From assembly GCA_964030785.1 (NCBI GenBank), contig OZ034969.1, positions 33,644,101 to 33,708,100 on the forward strand: a stretch of DNA of 64,000 bases, read 5' to 3'. The notes under the pieces are model-generated. The model was not told where the DNA came from. It saw only the letters and a list, made by a program, of their open reading frames with translations, and did no database searches. Made by a program: the position numbers and the translations under genes. Source of the DNA: Siderastrea siderea. Lineage: Eukaryota; Cnidaria; Anthozoa; Scleractinia; Rhizangiidae. This document shows positions 25,199 to 37,330 of the stretch, piece by piece; the first letter of the stretch is position 1, and each line of letters opens with the position of its first letter.

Positions 25199-25702
25199 AA
25201 TGTACTTCCAGTTAGACCCCGTAGCGTCTCGTCATGATATTATCACTGAACGTTGCTCACGTGATCTCGCATTTGGACTTGAACGCGATGAACATCGTGT
25301 GAGATGCCAGGCTTGTGCAGTAGCGTTGTGTCGATTTTAGAAGAAGAAAATTCTATGTTTTAGTAAGTCCTGTGTTTGGACAACTCAGCTTTCCTAGCGA
25401 GCTGGCCGTTCTCCTGTTTAATAATGCGGTCTGATGCGGGGAATCGATCGCAAATTTTCTTCCGCTCGATCGATGGACGAAAGACTTTCTGCTGCTCGAT
25501 TCTAATATAATATCACGTCATAACATTTCAACTCCAAATCATTGTGCACACTGGAATCTACATTCTATTAGCTTTCAAATGGCGTATTAATCTTGTTAAT
25601 CGGTTGACCGAATAGAAGGAGAAAAAGTTATTAACGTGAGAGGTTTATAGCGCTGTATAGTTACAAAGAGATCGTTTAGATCGCGTTACCATCTGACACT
25701 AA

Positions 25703-26187
25703 TGTACCAGTCAAATGGAAGCTTCAACAGCCACCCCCCGAGTAACCCCCCCCCCCCCCTGGCATTTGAACTTTTGAAGATTGGCTTGTTCAAATTCTCT
25801 CCCCTTGGGGAAAAAAAGCCGTTCAAATGCCCTACCAATTAGTTCTGAAATACCTCCCCTCAAAGACAAATTTCGTCTTCAATCAAAGATTGTTTACGCT
25901 CTTCAGAGAGAGATGTGCCGTGATAACACCTTCAGACTTCTTTTGAAGACCCTTTTGAAACAAGTATTCACTAACAAAGGCGAAATTCTATCTTGTACAT
26001 CCGTCAAACCTTGCAAAAGCCGAAAAAACTCACAGGAGTATTACACCAGAAAGAGATAAATCCGGTTCAAATTCCCCACCCTTCCAAGGCAATGTACAAA
26101 TTCCCCCCTTCCTGGGAACAATGCACAGTCAAATGCCCGGGGTATGACCGGGGGGGCGGATGTTTAAGCTTCAATTTGACCGGTACA
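25703..26187. mobile_element. 485-bp TIR element, TAA target duplication
   Basis: Tips TGTACCAGTCAAATGGAAGC and, inverted, TGTACCGGTCAAATTGAAGC. TAA flanks at 25700-25702 and 26188-26190. A 3-bp TWA duplication is typical of PIF/Harbinger. Interior has C and G runs and no convincing gene. Confidence 0.75.
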
Positions 26188-26636
26188 TAACTTAGTCGAA
26201 CACACCATAAAACGTGGGTTATTTAATATTCCTTCAACTCCACATCACTGCGTGCAGTGGAATTTCCATTTTCTTAGCTTTCAAATGGCATGCTAAACTT
26301 AAGAATCGATTGAGAATAGAAGGAGAAAAAATTATTTATGTCAGAGGTTCATAGCGCTGTGTGATTACAAAGGCACTGGATCGCGTTACAAATCGACACG
26401 GCTAACTAAGTCAAACACTCCATAAAATTTTTTATTTGGGTCCTTTAACCCCCCTTCAACTTCAAATCATTGAGTATAGTGGAATCTAAATTTTCTTAGC
26501 TTTGAAATGGCATATTAAACATAGGAATCGGTTGAGAATAGGAGGAGAAAAAATTATTTACGTGAGAGGTTTATAGCACTGTGTAAAGTACCGCAAACGC
26601 ATTGTTTGGATCGCGTTACAAGCCAACACTAACTTA

Positions 26637-28235
26637 TACCCCATTCACACCAACTAAAACAAGTTTAATTAAACACAGTTTAATTAAACTCTGTTTAACT
26701 AAACACGTTTAAATCATCGGGCCGTTCACACCGCACAGGTGCGTTTTAGCTGTTTATAGCCATGCTCTGATGTACAGTTTTTTTTTTCCTACTGAGGATT
26801 TTTTTTTTTGTTATCTACCTTGTTTAGCTAAAAAAAATTTCTTCTTTCTTACTTCCATTTCAACGGGCAGGTTAAGTGATGGTAAATCCGCCGTCTGTCG
26901 TGTTTCACATAGTTTTATGCCAAAACGACACAAAAATATACACACACACACACACACTTTCTTTAAAATGCAAATGTTCCTGTATCCTCCAATTTCTATC
27001 GTTCCGTACTCCTGAATTCCAGATTACAAATCGCTCATTTTTTGTTCATGAATGAAATTGCCAGCTTTGTGCAAAACTGAAGTGCAGTGAGGTGGAAAAT
27101 GTGCCGGTTCCTCGCAGCCAGTTTTTCAAAAGAGTCGATCGCTTTATGATATTTGGCATGTTTCTAATTGCAACTCCAGTTTCTTGCCAAAAACAGGGGA
27201 AATGTGTTCCGGGATTACATTCGGCATTTGGATTTGTAAACTGCAAAGAAAGATGGACCTGAACAGTTGTTGAGAACAGTTTTTCTCATTACTACTGCGA
27301 CTTAGTGTTCCGGTAAGCTAGTAGTTCTGAGCTTAATTACAATGATCTGTCTCGTATACATCTGTCTGCGTCCAAGAATGATGTATTGGTTATGATAAAT
27401 TGGTCTCCTTTCTTGTTTTTGGACAAAACTTTTGTCCGAAACTTGCCAACAAAACCTTAACCGGCTGTACACGGAGGTTTGTTTTTGTAGTGCAATAAAA
27501 TAAACTACTCACAAATATAATTTCGATTCCTTTAAACTTAAGCGTAAACTTACCACGGAATTGGTTACTAATGGTGAATTGGATGCTGGACTGAGAAAGT
27601 GAAATAGTCTATTCAATCTTGTAGCCAGTCAGTTTCGAGTCTACACTTTCTCCTTCTTCCTCCGCAGACGGTAAGCTTATAAAGTTATCGAGTGATCAGG
27701 ATTGTGGAAGGGCCGAAACGTCTTTACTTTAATTCTTCATCAAACTGCGTATTTCAAAATGGCTTGTTGGAGATACTTTCGCCAACTTAATTACAGGTTT
27801 ATTTCGTGACCTGTTTCCCCGACGAAAAAATACGCTTATTACCTTCATCTTTTGTATGGTCGTAAAGTCAGTCAGGTGGCGCGAGACGACTCCTGTCCTG
27901 TAATCAGAAGCCCTAAAACATGCAAATTTCCATTATGTTTGCTTTTTCTGCTAGTAAGTCGATAGTTTCCTTAAATATTTTGACCCCTCCACTTCTGAAG
28001 CTGTAAAAATGGTTTCTTGGTGTCCTCAGATTCGATTTCGTCGTTTTTGTCGGCAGCCATTTTGAGCCTGTTTAGTTAAACACGAAAGTTAAACTACCTC
28101 GTACAGGTAGTTTTAATAAAACACGTTTTAAACATGTTTAACTGGCATCAGCGCGCAGTGTAAACGATTTATGTTTAAAACTGTGTTTAGTAAAACAGCT
28201 TTTAAACATGTTTAAACTTTGGTGTGAACAGGGTA
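26637..28235. mobile_element. 1.6 kb non-autonomous TIR element, TTA target duplication
   Basis: Tips TACCCCATTCACACCAA and, inverted, TACCCTGTTCACACCAA; TTA at 26634-26636 and 28236-28238. Next to each tip are iterated GTTTAA(T)TAAAC-type blocks. PIF/Harbinger-like by duplication. An (AC)n run lies at 26939-26957. The interior shows no firm coding sequence. Confidence 0.75.
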
Positions 28236-28440
28236 TTAGTGAAACACGCCATAAAATTTGGTTATTTAACATCCCTAGAACTTCATATCATTGTGTACAG
28301 TAGAATTTACATTGCCTTACCTTTCAAATGGCTTATTAAACCTAGAAATCGGTTGAGAATACAAAGAGAATATTATTTATATGAGAGGTTTATAGTAGTG
28401 TGTAAGTACAAATTTAATTGGATCAGTGAAGAAGTTACCG

Positions 28441-29601
28441 AGTAAAACGCAGTACAATTCATGCGCTATTAATAAACAAACAAGGACTTAAAATCAGCTA
28501 ACCAAAAGTTTTTGTATTTAATATTAATTCGTCTGTGAGTGGCCGGGTTACGTGGATTTCCTCGTGGACAGCATTGTGTCAATGCTGGAAGATCTGACTC
28601 ACGACATCTGGAACAAAGAAGCTGGAAGGTCATAGATCAATACAACTTGCAAACATGAACTTATTGAAATGGAAATCAGCCCAGAATTCAGCGATATTGC
28701 GAATACAGTATCAAAATAGCCTTATTACGGATAAAATGTGCCAGGGCAGAGAAAAGCTGCCGATAGCTGCTTAACATTGCGAGGACTAGCAATCAAAAGC
28801 ATCTCGCTGCTGTGACACTGGTCAAAGAAAATGACGGCTGGCGCAAATTTTTGAGTAATCTTAATTCGGTCCTTACTCATTGAAAACGTGAGTACATTAG
28901 AGTATATAGCGATTGCTACCGTTCTTTAACCTTTAAAGCAGAGGTTGGAGCCTTCAAATGGCCAATGTGTCCATTAAATTACAAAAGAAATAGAATTTAA
29001 CATACCTTTGTCAAAGGACAATGGCGCCTTCACGCCAAATGACTCCTAAAGAAAGGCTTGGAAAAATATCACAGACCACGAATGTATTTAAGAAATTATA
29101 CGGGTATGGTAACTTTAAATAACCAAAAACAAATGCAAAACAAAGATTTGCCAATATCAACCTTGAAGAATGAGAAAAATCCAAATAGAATCCTACTTTT
29201 TTGAGCGCCACGAACAACCGTTTCGGAACTGTCAGGAACGAATCTGCTGAATTTCACGCGAAGCATCATGAATGGACCTTTATTTCCTCCTTGGGTTGAT
29301 AGCAAACTGTTTTGGTGTCCATCCACAAACTGTTAACTTAAATTCAAGCACTTTAACAGTTGATTGCTTATGGCTAACACCTTTTAAAACCAAACGACCT
29401 AATCTAAAACGATATTTTTGATACAATATGATAGTTTTGGGTCAAAAAAGTGCCAGAGAAACAGAAAAATGTTAAACAAATTAGGTTTTTAAGGCCTGCA
29501 ATTACCGATTTAGCAGTAATATATAGATTTAGCCAAACCTAAGAGCCGAGCTTTACTTTTTTTTCTTTGGCTGGTACTTAATAATTTGTGAAAATACGCA
29601 T
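28441..29601. other. noncoding, nothing recognised
   Basis: No coding region, repeat partner or RNA gene supported. Confidence 0.5.
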
Positions 29602-30006
29602 AGGGGCATAGTCACGAGGATTTCGCAGATTTCTGGTCAAAACTGTGCTAAAATTATCGGTAGCTAACTTTTTCCATGCCCAATTGTGTTTGGACATTTA
29701 AAGGAACATATTAAGTTAATTTCATTAAGAGAAAACAAACCATGACCATTAAATATCGATTTAATGTCAACACGCTGAAAGAATTTGAAAAGTTTAGCCT
29801 AATTTTTTCAAACTGCAATCCATTTCCATCCGTGCCATCCGTAGCAACAGACGACAGAAAATAGTTTCAGTCAAGAGAAATTGTTTCAGTGAAGTAATAT
29901 AGTCTTTGGTAACAAAACTAGACCATTATTTGTGGGCGTTCATGGATGTGAGGACATATTTTTGATTTTTAAAGTAAACTAAAATAGCGTGACCTGTCAT
30001 GCCCCT
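29602..30006. mobile_element. second, decayed copy of the TTAA MITE
   Basis: Collinear with 15785-16170 over its length (shared AAAACTGTG, AATTATCGGTAGCT, AACACGCTGAAAGAATTTG, GACCATTATTTGTGGGC). Tip AGGGGCATAGTCACG. The TTAA flanks have mutated (GCAT left, TTGA right) and there is an internal duplication near 29860-29890. Confidence 0.8.
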
Positions 30007-30220
30007 TTGAATTAAAAATGATGGTCTTAAAAGTGACAAATTTGAATTCAAAGGTAATTTGCCTTATGGCCAGAATTAGAAATTATTTAGCAAATTATAA
30101 CAATTACGAAGAAAAAAAAACATTTAAGGAGAGAGCCGGTGAACTTGTAGATCACGTGTCATGTTACGTGACTGTTGCTCTAAAAATACCAAATATTTGA
30201 CAAATTACTAATGAGTCTGA

Positions 30221-30451
30221 AGCAGCCTTCACACGTCAAACTAATGTTGGCCAACTCGTGTTGGCAAACTCAAATAGGTGTGTGTGAACGACCAACAACA
30301 TGTTAGCAACCTGTTGGTTGGTTGAACTTGTCTCTATTCTCGCCAACTTTTCGTCAACAGTTTGCCAACATGTTGTTGTGTCGCTCACATACACCAATTT
30401 GAGTTTACCAACAAGAGTTAGCCAACATTAGTTTGACGGGTGAAGGCTGCT
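30221..30451. mobile_element. 231-bp MITE with ~85-bp inverted arms
   Basis: Left arm AGCAGCCTTCACACGTCAAA and right arm, inverted, AGCAGCCTTCACCCGTCAAA; inner blocks ACTAATGTTGGC and AACAACATGTT are paired. Flanks TGA and TAA are compatible with a mutated 3-bp duplication, so PIF/Harbinger-like is possible. Confidence 0.7.
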
Positions 30452-30897
30452 TAAGAGATAACATTGAACGGAAACGCTTTTCAGATGCCGTTTTATCATT
30501 TTCAGCCCTTCACGTTTGGAATGATCGTCTATTGTTTTCTCAATCTACTTTCAAAAATCCAGGACAATCATTCCAAAAGTACAAAGTTAACCTTTATCGG
30601 AATCGCTGCTTTATTTATCAATACAACCAAAACTAGCAAATTGTGATTTTGCGAAATGTTTTTGATTCCGGTCCGGCGTAATCTGTTAAATGTTAGATCC
30701 AGAGTAGATCACTTAAGTTTGACTTTGACACTGAAGGAGTTGTCGCCTTTTATTAGACAAATCTAGGGACTATATTTTGAAACGTTTATTCAAATTGATC
30801 AATTAAAAAGCATAAATCGCATGTTCACGCTGTCAGAATACTTTGTGGTAGAGGTCGCTAAACCCGTATGACGTCTTTACACAGCTTTGCCCAACCT

Positions 30898-30956
30898 TAG
30901 ACTGCGAGCAGTCGCGGGTAGGATCTGAGGAAAATAGGACGACTGCTCGCAGTCTA
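30898..30956. mobile_element. 59-bp minimal MULE-like MITE
   Basis: Both ends are TAGACTGCGAGCAGTC, itself an imperfect palindrome (GACTGC-GA-GCAGTC). Exact 9-bp duplication GCCCAACCT at 30889-30897 and 30957-30965. Only about 27 bp separate the two ends. It shares tips with 12571-14698, 24631-24728 and 39004-39101. Confidence 0.9.
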
Positions 30957-30965
30957 GCCCAACCT

Positions 30966-32269
30966 TGAATACGAAAATTTTGTTTATGGCTTCTATTTCA
31001 TTCTGTCGGCTGGACTTTTGTGTTTAGTTTTATGGATAAAAGAAGTCATAAAGTGTTATGACTAAAGAAACTCAGAGATTTTTTGCAGTATAATTTCTGT
31101 CCTGTCCGTGCAATTTTTATGGATGCGGAGCCGCAAGAGGTAACGGGACAAACTCGCACTAATAAATGGAAGTCGCAACGATATCATGTAAAACCCACTT
31201 ATTTTGGCCCTCCCTTTATTTCAAAGGGTACTCAGTGAATGCAATTTCTTTCGTTTCAACTATTGTGCTGTTTCCTGCACCGAGATGCTGTTGTTACAGA
31301 GCGTACTAAAGTGCGGATCAGCAGATTGCAGAACCTCCGGAACCCGCTGAACCTAATTTTTTCTTTTTCTCAAGAAAAAAAAAGCTTTTCTAACTATTAA
31401 TAATTATTAACAATGAGGTAATAATTAGAAAACCGTTTTTTCCTTAAAAAAAGAAAGAAAAAATATAGTTTCCGTAGTTTCCGCGGGCTGCTGATCCACA
31501 CTTTAGTAACAACTGTTGTTACATTACGCATATGCATCGTAGATTGTAACGCATCAAACCTCTTAAAACCACGAAGGCAGTTTTAAAATCCCAGGGGTGA
31601 TTTCCGGTGTTCTAGATCATTCATATGCACGGATTTCATGGACACGTACAAGTTCACGAGCTTTGTCGTATATTTCATACATGGACAGAGCATGAATTAC
31701 TACGCAAAGTCAATCATCTTCAGAAAATGCCAGCAACTCGTAAAATGTTTTTTTTTCCCGGGGTATCTTTTGCTAGGATTCGTTATGCCTCGATAATTTT
31801 CATGAATTTCTTCGTTTCAGTGCTTGTTAGCGAATATCTCCCCATATAAAAGACTGAGCTCACCTGCATGCTGTAATCACATTTAAAGAATTTCTCAGCC
31901 AAACACTATATACCAAAAAGATCTCTTCTTGACTACCCTTCCTCACCGGGAGAGAAGTCGCTCAAAAGAGATTCAACTGAAGCTATTCATTGTTCCCACC
32001 TGCTTTTCAGATATTATTATTAAAATAACTTACGGAAATTATTTTATTCCGTTTCAGGTGTTGACACATTTTGCTTGTATCAATGTGTTATTTTAATTCT
32101 TGTCTCTTTGTGTCTTTTTAATAATCTATTCCTCGCCATATTTCCTGGAATGTTAAGTTGCCTGTACTGATTGATTGTTTGGGCTGTATTAGAACTACGA
32201 ACACTCAGGTAGTGAACTTTTGTTTGAGAAAGCTAAGCCTATTAAGTGGCAATGTCTGTAAGAGCGGTC
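30966..32269. other. mostly noncoding; contains one MITE at 31306-31506
   Basis: Apart from the MITE listed separately no gene or repeat partner is recognised. Confidence 0.5.
31306..31506. mobile_element. 201-bp MITE, TA flanks
   Basis: Tips CTAAAGTGCGGATCAGCAG and, inverted, CTAAAGTGTGGATCAGCAG; TA at 31304-31305 and 31507-31508. Central AT-rich blocks also pair. TA duplication suggests Tc1/mariner-type mobilisation. Confidence 0.7.
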
Positions 32270-34207
32270 CACTGCATTTCGGGTCAGAAAAAAGTTTTCC
32301 CTCAAACTTTGCCCAGGAAACCATCTTGGGTCACAAGTAAATGAAACGAGTTTCGTTTTAGGAAATACGTTAAAATAGTTTTTTTACAGCCCACAACAGT
32401 AGGAGCGGCAAAAGCCGTGAATTAGCACCTGGCCAGACGCGAAAATTGCATAAGTTAGCGACCTCACTGCTCAAAAACCACAACACGCAGCAAAAAAGTG
32501 TTATTATTTTTAAGTTAAGAGGTCCTTCAAGGGTGTAAAGCGTATGTTAAATTTAATTTGTGTTGAAGTGGACGCTCGTGATAATTGATATATTAACACT
32601 CATCTGAGCGCTTTCTGAAAACTCGCAAAAGTGCCCCGTCTTCGTCGGCCTTTATTTCCCGAGTCCAGACCGAGTCGCTCTAAATTCCTATCGAAGTGCG
32701 TTAATGAGATGTCAGGGAGTACAGAAATATAAAAATACCTTGCGCTTTTTATCGTCCTTTACCACAGTGACTTCGAACTTTTGGTGATTTTTGCGAATAT
32801 GACACATGTATTATGCAAATTAGGTTGTTGAGCAAATTCGGATCGTGTGAACTGAATAGCTTCTAGATTTTAAGATTTCTCCATTTCAAGTCATAAATAC
32901 AGAAAAGCATACACAAATAGAAGTTTTGAACCGTTCAAATTGATGAAATAAGCGAATTACTGAGTCCTAATCTTTGGATGCTAATCCGGAGAATTGCGTG
33001 ACTCACATTATGCAAATTAGGTTGTCTGCTAAACTTGGTCCGTTCCGGTAACCGTTGCAAAAAACCTTTTTAACTGTTTGGATCCCACTTCTGCTTTAAT
33101 TGAATATTAAAGAAATGTTGAGACTACATGCACGGTAGGCAGAAAACGTTGACGACGAATTCAGCTGGTAAAGCACTGACTTCTATTCATGTGTCATTTG
33201 AATAACTCTGTCTGCAATGAAATGGACCACTTGTAACAATTAATGAATCCCTACTTTTTTGTAGTCGGGTTTTGGTTTTTTATTCCTACAATTTGCTCTT
33301 TGATCTGCCTTTGCCACAACGCCTTCGAAATTTTGGTGCTTTTGTCCCGGGACTTTTGTCAAGCGCTTTATCTTGTTTATACAAACTAGATTGTTCGCGT
33401 CAGTGGAGCAAACTCAATAAAAAGACCGCGAATTATAAAGTGCCGATGTTTGGATGCTTTGGGGCAAAATGTGACGAGAATTATGCAAACTACATTTTCT
33501 GCCAAACGTTTCATCAGGTTATAAGAAACTTGAAAGTTTTTGTTTGATTTGAAACGGCTAAAGCTACGTCTTGGTAGGTTCCTTTTCCAGGGTTGGTTAG
33601 ATGGCCTTTTATAATATATAACAGTGCTCTGGTTCGTTTTGTTCTCTCAATCAGTTTTATTGCATTCACAAGTATTGCAATTAATGTATAATGAGAAACA
33701 TAAGAGAATGAATACAATATCAGAATCACAGGAAAATTAACAACAATGAGGCTCAGGCAGGCTGTTATAATTATAAGCTTTTATGATATTTTCAGGCTGA
33801 GGCCTGAGGTGGCCAAAAATTACTAGAAGCTATTGTTTCCCAGTTAAATAGTAACGTCCAACATTGAAATTAGTAAATGCTTGTCAGATAATTTTCCACC
33901 TTGGCACGTCAACAGCAAGCCAGTGAAGAGGGTTTGTACAAAAGCCAGTACCATTCTTCGCTCGGCGAAGCCCTATGGGCGGGAAAAGCCCCGGAAATAC
34001 AAAGGTCATAGCTAGGCTTCCCCCCCCCCCCCCCCGCCCCACGACATGATCGCTAAACTGAGATCGTGATCGTGTCTAATAATTCAAAAGAAATGATTAT
34101 CCTTCAAGTGAACTGTTCAAAGGATGGGGAACTTAGGGGTAGTTCTTTGTTTAAGTCGAGAATTTAATCAGACCTGTGAGCGAGAAGTGAAATAGGCCAT
34201 TTCCCAA

Positions 34208-34208
34208 C

Positions 34209-34263
<55 letters not shown>

Positions 34264-34292
34264 TATAATTATAATTATAATTATAATTATAA
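34208..34292. repeat. (TAA)n / (TAATTA)n microsatellite
   Basis: About 18 TAA units followed by about five AATTAT units. It is the tail of the LINE fragment. Confidence 0.95.
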
Positions 34293-34845
34293 TAATAAAT
34301 TTCTATAGCGCCATTTCCCAATGGTTCAATGGTGCTTTACAAAGTTGTCATTACGTTAATCTACAAATAATCTTAAAAAAACAACAAATAAAAATGAACT
34401 AAAATTGATCATAACGATAAATAAATCAGAATTCCTAGCCAAAAGCTTCTTTAAACAGTCTTAAGATTAGACTTAAAAGTCGAAAGAGATACACATTTTG
34501 TTAGGGAAGGCTGTTCCATATGGTCGGAGCGGCAACTGTAAAGGAACGACCGCCATACGTTTTCAAATTAAATCTGGGAAATCAAGGAGATAATGACTAG
34601 ATGATCTCAGTGTCCTGCGTGCTAGGCTTGTAAGGCCTTAGAAGTTCCGTGATGTAACTGGGAGCAGCGTCATGAAGAGCTTTGAATACAACCAGAGCGA
34701 TCTTGAAAATAATCCTTTGTTCAACAGGAAGCCAGTGAAGATTTAAAAGCAAAGGTGTGACATGTTCAAATTTACTTGTTGAATAAATGAGTCTTGCTGA
34801 ACAGTTCAAGACACGTTGTAAGTCTTGTAGAACACATTTAGGTTG
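34208..34845 (-). mobile_element. LINE 3' fragment with RT C-terminus and (TAA)n tail
   Basis: Minus strand about 34845-34597 reads LQDLQRVLNCSARLIYS, LLNLHWLPVEQRI, FKALHDAAPSYITELL; after a frameshift comes YGGRSFTVAAPTIWNSLP and FKEAF. This is the conserved C-terminal end of the CR1/L2-type reverse transcriptase ORF. The 3' UTR ends in the (ATT)n/(AATT)n tract at 34208-34292. Severely 5'-truncated and frameshifted. Confidence 0.8.
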
Positions 34846-34849
34846 ACCA

Positions 34850-35000
34850 CAATTGCCTTAAGCCTCCCTTTCAAAGCGAGGCTATGTGCACAACCTTTCA
34901 TATGAAAATTAGTTTTCATTCACGTGTAAATAAGACCATATTTTTAAATATTAAAGGTGTGCACCTAGCCTCGCTTTGATAGAGAGGCTTAAGACAATTC
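34850..35000. mobile_element. 151-bp MITE
   Basis: Left CAATTGCCTTAAGCCTCCC and right, inverted, GAATTGTCTTAAGCCTCTC, then TCAAAGCGAGGCTA on both arms, with GTGCACA blocks. No clear duplication. It abuts the LINE fragment. Confidence 0.7.
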
Positions 35001-35535
35001 CGAAATCGCTTATCAAAAGACACCTTCACCAGAGTGCGAAAGTAGCTCGAAAGTTAAGCGATTCACCGTCGTCTGTGAGGCGCTTCCACTCGAAGTCAGC
35101 AAGGTTCCAAGAAGCCTCCAGTTCTTTAAGAGCTAGGTCTTAATTGAATTTGGACATGAAATCAAAACACGCGATGCAGAATGATGCAGAATTAGACTTT
35201 TTTTTATATCAAAACTGATACAATGATATCCAATTCTTTTGATTGAACTGAAGGAAAGGAACCAGAGCACTGTTTTAAAAACGGGCATCTGTGACCAGGT
35301 GACTATCCCATGAACACATGGCTTTATCCGTTTCAAATCAAACATCGATGAAAGAGAGATCCAAAAAGTTACACGTCTCTTATTTGGCATAAAAAACCGG
35401 TTGGCATAATTTTCGTCACATTTTGCCCCAAAGCATCCAAACATCGGCAGCTTATAATCCGTGGTCTTTGACACGCAAACAACCTTGCTTGTCTCAAGCG
35501 TTTGCATAAACAAAATAAAGCGCTTAACAAAAGCC

Positions 35536-35940
35536 CCGAACAAAAGCCCAGGGCGGGGGTTACTCCCCCATATTGCCTATACGGGGACGTGCCGCTGGAC
35601 AAGGCATGGTTTTTGGCCTCTCTGTCCTAAACAGGGTACAAAATTTTAACCGAGTCTGTCCTAAATAGGGTCTCAACTTGTCGTAAACAGGGTATGGTCA
35701 GACCCGATTGTCGTCGTTAAATATGGCTTACACAGTATTTAGGTATCCTAGATCGGGGACGTTTGCTGGTCTTTGAAACACTTAAAATTGTGTAAAACAA
35801 GGGAGTTGGTATAATAATCATTTGCTCTAAACAGGGACCTTAAATACAGCGTGCTGTCCTAAACAGAGTAGGTGATTTAAGGCTTTTTTTTTTGTCCTAC
35901 ACAGTCAGGCCCTCAAACCCTCAGTTGGTCAAGTGTCCCT
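35536..35940. mobile_element. ~400-bp interspersed repeat with CCTAAACAGGGT iterations
   Basis: Present in the right arm of the 32270-37027 inverted repeat and missing from the left arm, which identifies it as an insertion. Internally TGTCCTAAACAGGGT-like blocks recur at about 35626, 35660, 35690, 35823 and 35856. Class not determined. Confidence 0.6.
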
Positions 35941-37303
35941 CCCCCTGGGACAAAAGCACCAAAAGTTCGAAGGCGCTGTGGAAAAGGAAGATCAAAAGAG
36001 CAAATCGAAGACATAAGAAATCAAAAGCCGACTACAAAAAGGTAGAGATTCCTTTTTATCCAACAAGCTGTCCATTTCATTGCAAACAGAGTTATACAAA
36101 TGACACATGAATAGAAGTCAGTACTGTAACTTGCTGAATTCATCGTCAACGTTTTCTACCTACAGTGCAAGTAGTCTTAACATTTCTTTAATATTCAATT
36201 AAAACAAAAGTGGGATCCAAACAGTTAAAAAGGTTTTTTGCAACGGTTACCGGAATGGACCAAGTTTAGCAGACAACCTAATTTGCATAATATGAGTCAC
36301 GCAATTCTCCGGGTTTACCAAAGATCAGGACTCAGTAATTCGCTTATTTCATCAATTTGAACAGATCAAAACTTCTGTTTGTGTATGCTTTTCTGTATTT
36401 ATGACTTGAAATGGAGAAATCTTAAAATCTAGAAGCTATTCAGTTCACACGATCAGAATTTGCTCAACAACCTAATTTGCATAATGCGTGTGTCATATTC
36501 GCAAAAATCACCAAAAGTTCGAAGTCACTGTGATAAAGGACGATAAAAAGCGCAAGGTATTTTTATATTTCTGTACTCCCTGACATCTCATTAACGCACT
36601 TCGATAGGAATTTAGAGCGACTCGGTCTGGACTCGGGAAATAAAGGCCGGCGAAGACAGGGTACTTTTGCGAGTTTTCAGAAAGCGCTCACGTGAGTGTT
36701 AATATATCAATTATCACGAGCTTCCACTTCAACACAAATTAAATTTAACATACGCTTTACACCCTTGAAGGACCTCTTAACTTAAAAATAATAACACTTT
36801 TTTGCTGCGCGTTGTGGTTTTTGAGTAGTGAGGTCGCCAACTTATACAATTTTCGTGTCTGGCCAGGCGCTAATTTGCGCCTTTTGCCGCTCTTACTGTT
36901 GTGGGCTCTACAAAAAATATTTTAGCGTATTTCCCAAAACGAAACTCGTTTCCTTTACTTGTGACCCAAGATGGTTTCCTGGACAAAGTTTAAGGGAAAA
37001 CTTTTTTCTGACCCGAAATGCAGTGGGCTGTCCGCGAGGACCGCAAACTTAAAATTGTCTATTTGTGGCGGTTGTGCAGTGTTCTTATTTTCTGACTTCT
37101 TCCTTTTCTTGTTAAGATTTTTTGGCTTTCTGGTCCCATTCCTTACTCGTTCCTGGTTGCTTCCCTTCTTCTCATTACAATGATACCAATTTCTTCTTTT
37201 ATGCATTTATAACCCGATTTACACGACAACTGTTAGGGCACGGCACTCCTGACTTTGGCACGCGTGCCCACAGATTTGGTCCGCCATCTGTTATGTTTAC
37301 ACG

Positions 37304-37330
37304 ACAAAATTAGGGCGGCCCTAATTTTGT
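37304..37330. repeat. perfect 27-bp hairpin inside the Harbinger left end
   Basis: ACAAAATTAGGGC pairs exactly with GCCCTAATTTTGT around a single G. At the other end, about 50302-50345, CAGGCGGGCCGAG pairs with CTCGGCCCGCCTG. Both sit just inside the TIRs. Confidence 0.85.

Larger units (their letters stand above)
17529..25233 (+). mobile_element. 7.7 kb non-autonomous TIR element with satellite array, left copy
   Basis: Ends are inverted: GACAAGACGCAAGTGGGT at 17529 against, read inversely from 25233, GACGAGACGCTACGGGGT, both continuing to CTAACTGGAAGTAC / TTGAACTGGAAGTAC, about 33 bp. Both ends of both copies are bordered by ATG/CAT giving CATG at the edge, so either the target or the TIR tip is CATG. 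The same element lies inverted at 38480-45509. It holds an 89-bp satellite array, a hairpin near the right tip and no long conserved reading frame. Two MITEs (18874-19017 and 24014-24293) are present here and absent from the other copy. The superfamily is not recognised. Confidence 0.85.
25500..28440 (+). repeat. ~215-bp tandem repeat, four units, split by two insertions
   Basis: Units at about 25500-25702, 26191-26415, 26416-26636 and 28236-28440 share CATAAAA, TTAGCTTTCAAATGGC, AATCGGTTGAGAATA, GGAGAAAA(A)TTATT and GTGAGAGGTTTATAGC. The second unit follows the first after the element at 25703-26187; the fourth follows the third after the element at 26637-28235. Confidence 0.75.
32270..37027. 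repeat. 4.8 kb inverted repeat (two facing arms, LINE-bearing loop)
   Basis: Left arm about 32270-33565 and right arm about 35318-37027 are inverse copies: CCACTGCATTTCGGGTC / GACCCGAAATGCAGTGG at the outside, ATGCAAATTAGGTTG / CAACCTAATTTGCAT in the middle, TTTGATTTGAAACGG / CCGTTTCAAATCAAA at the inside. The right arm is longer because of an insertion at about 35536-35940. Loop 33566-35317 is unrelated. No target duplication found. It may be a foldback element or two facing copies. Confidence 0.8.
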
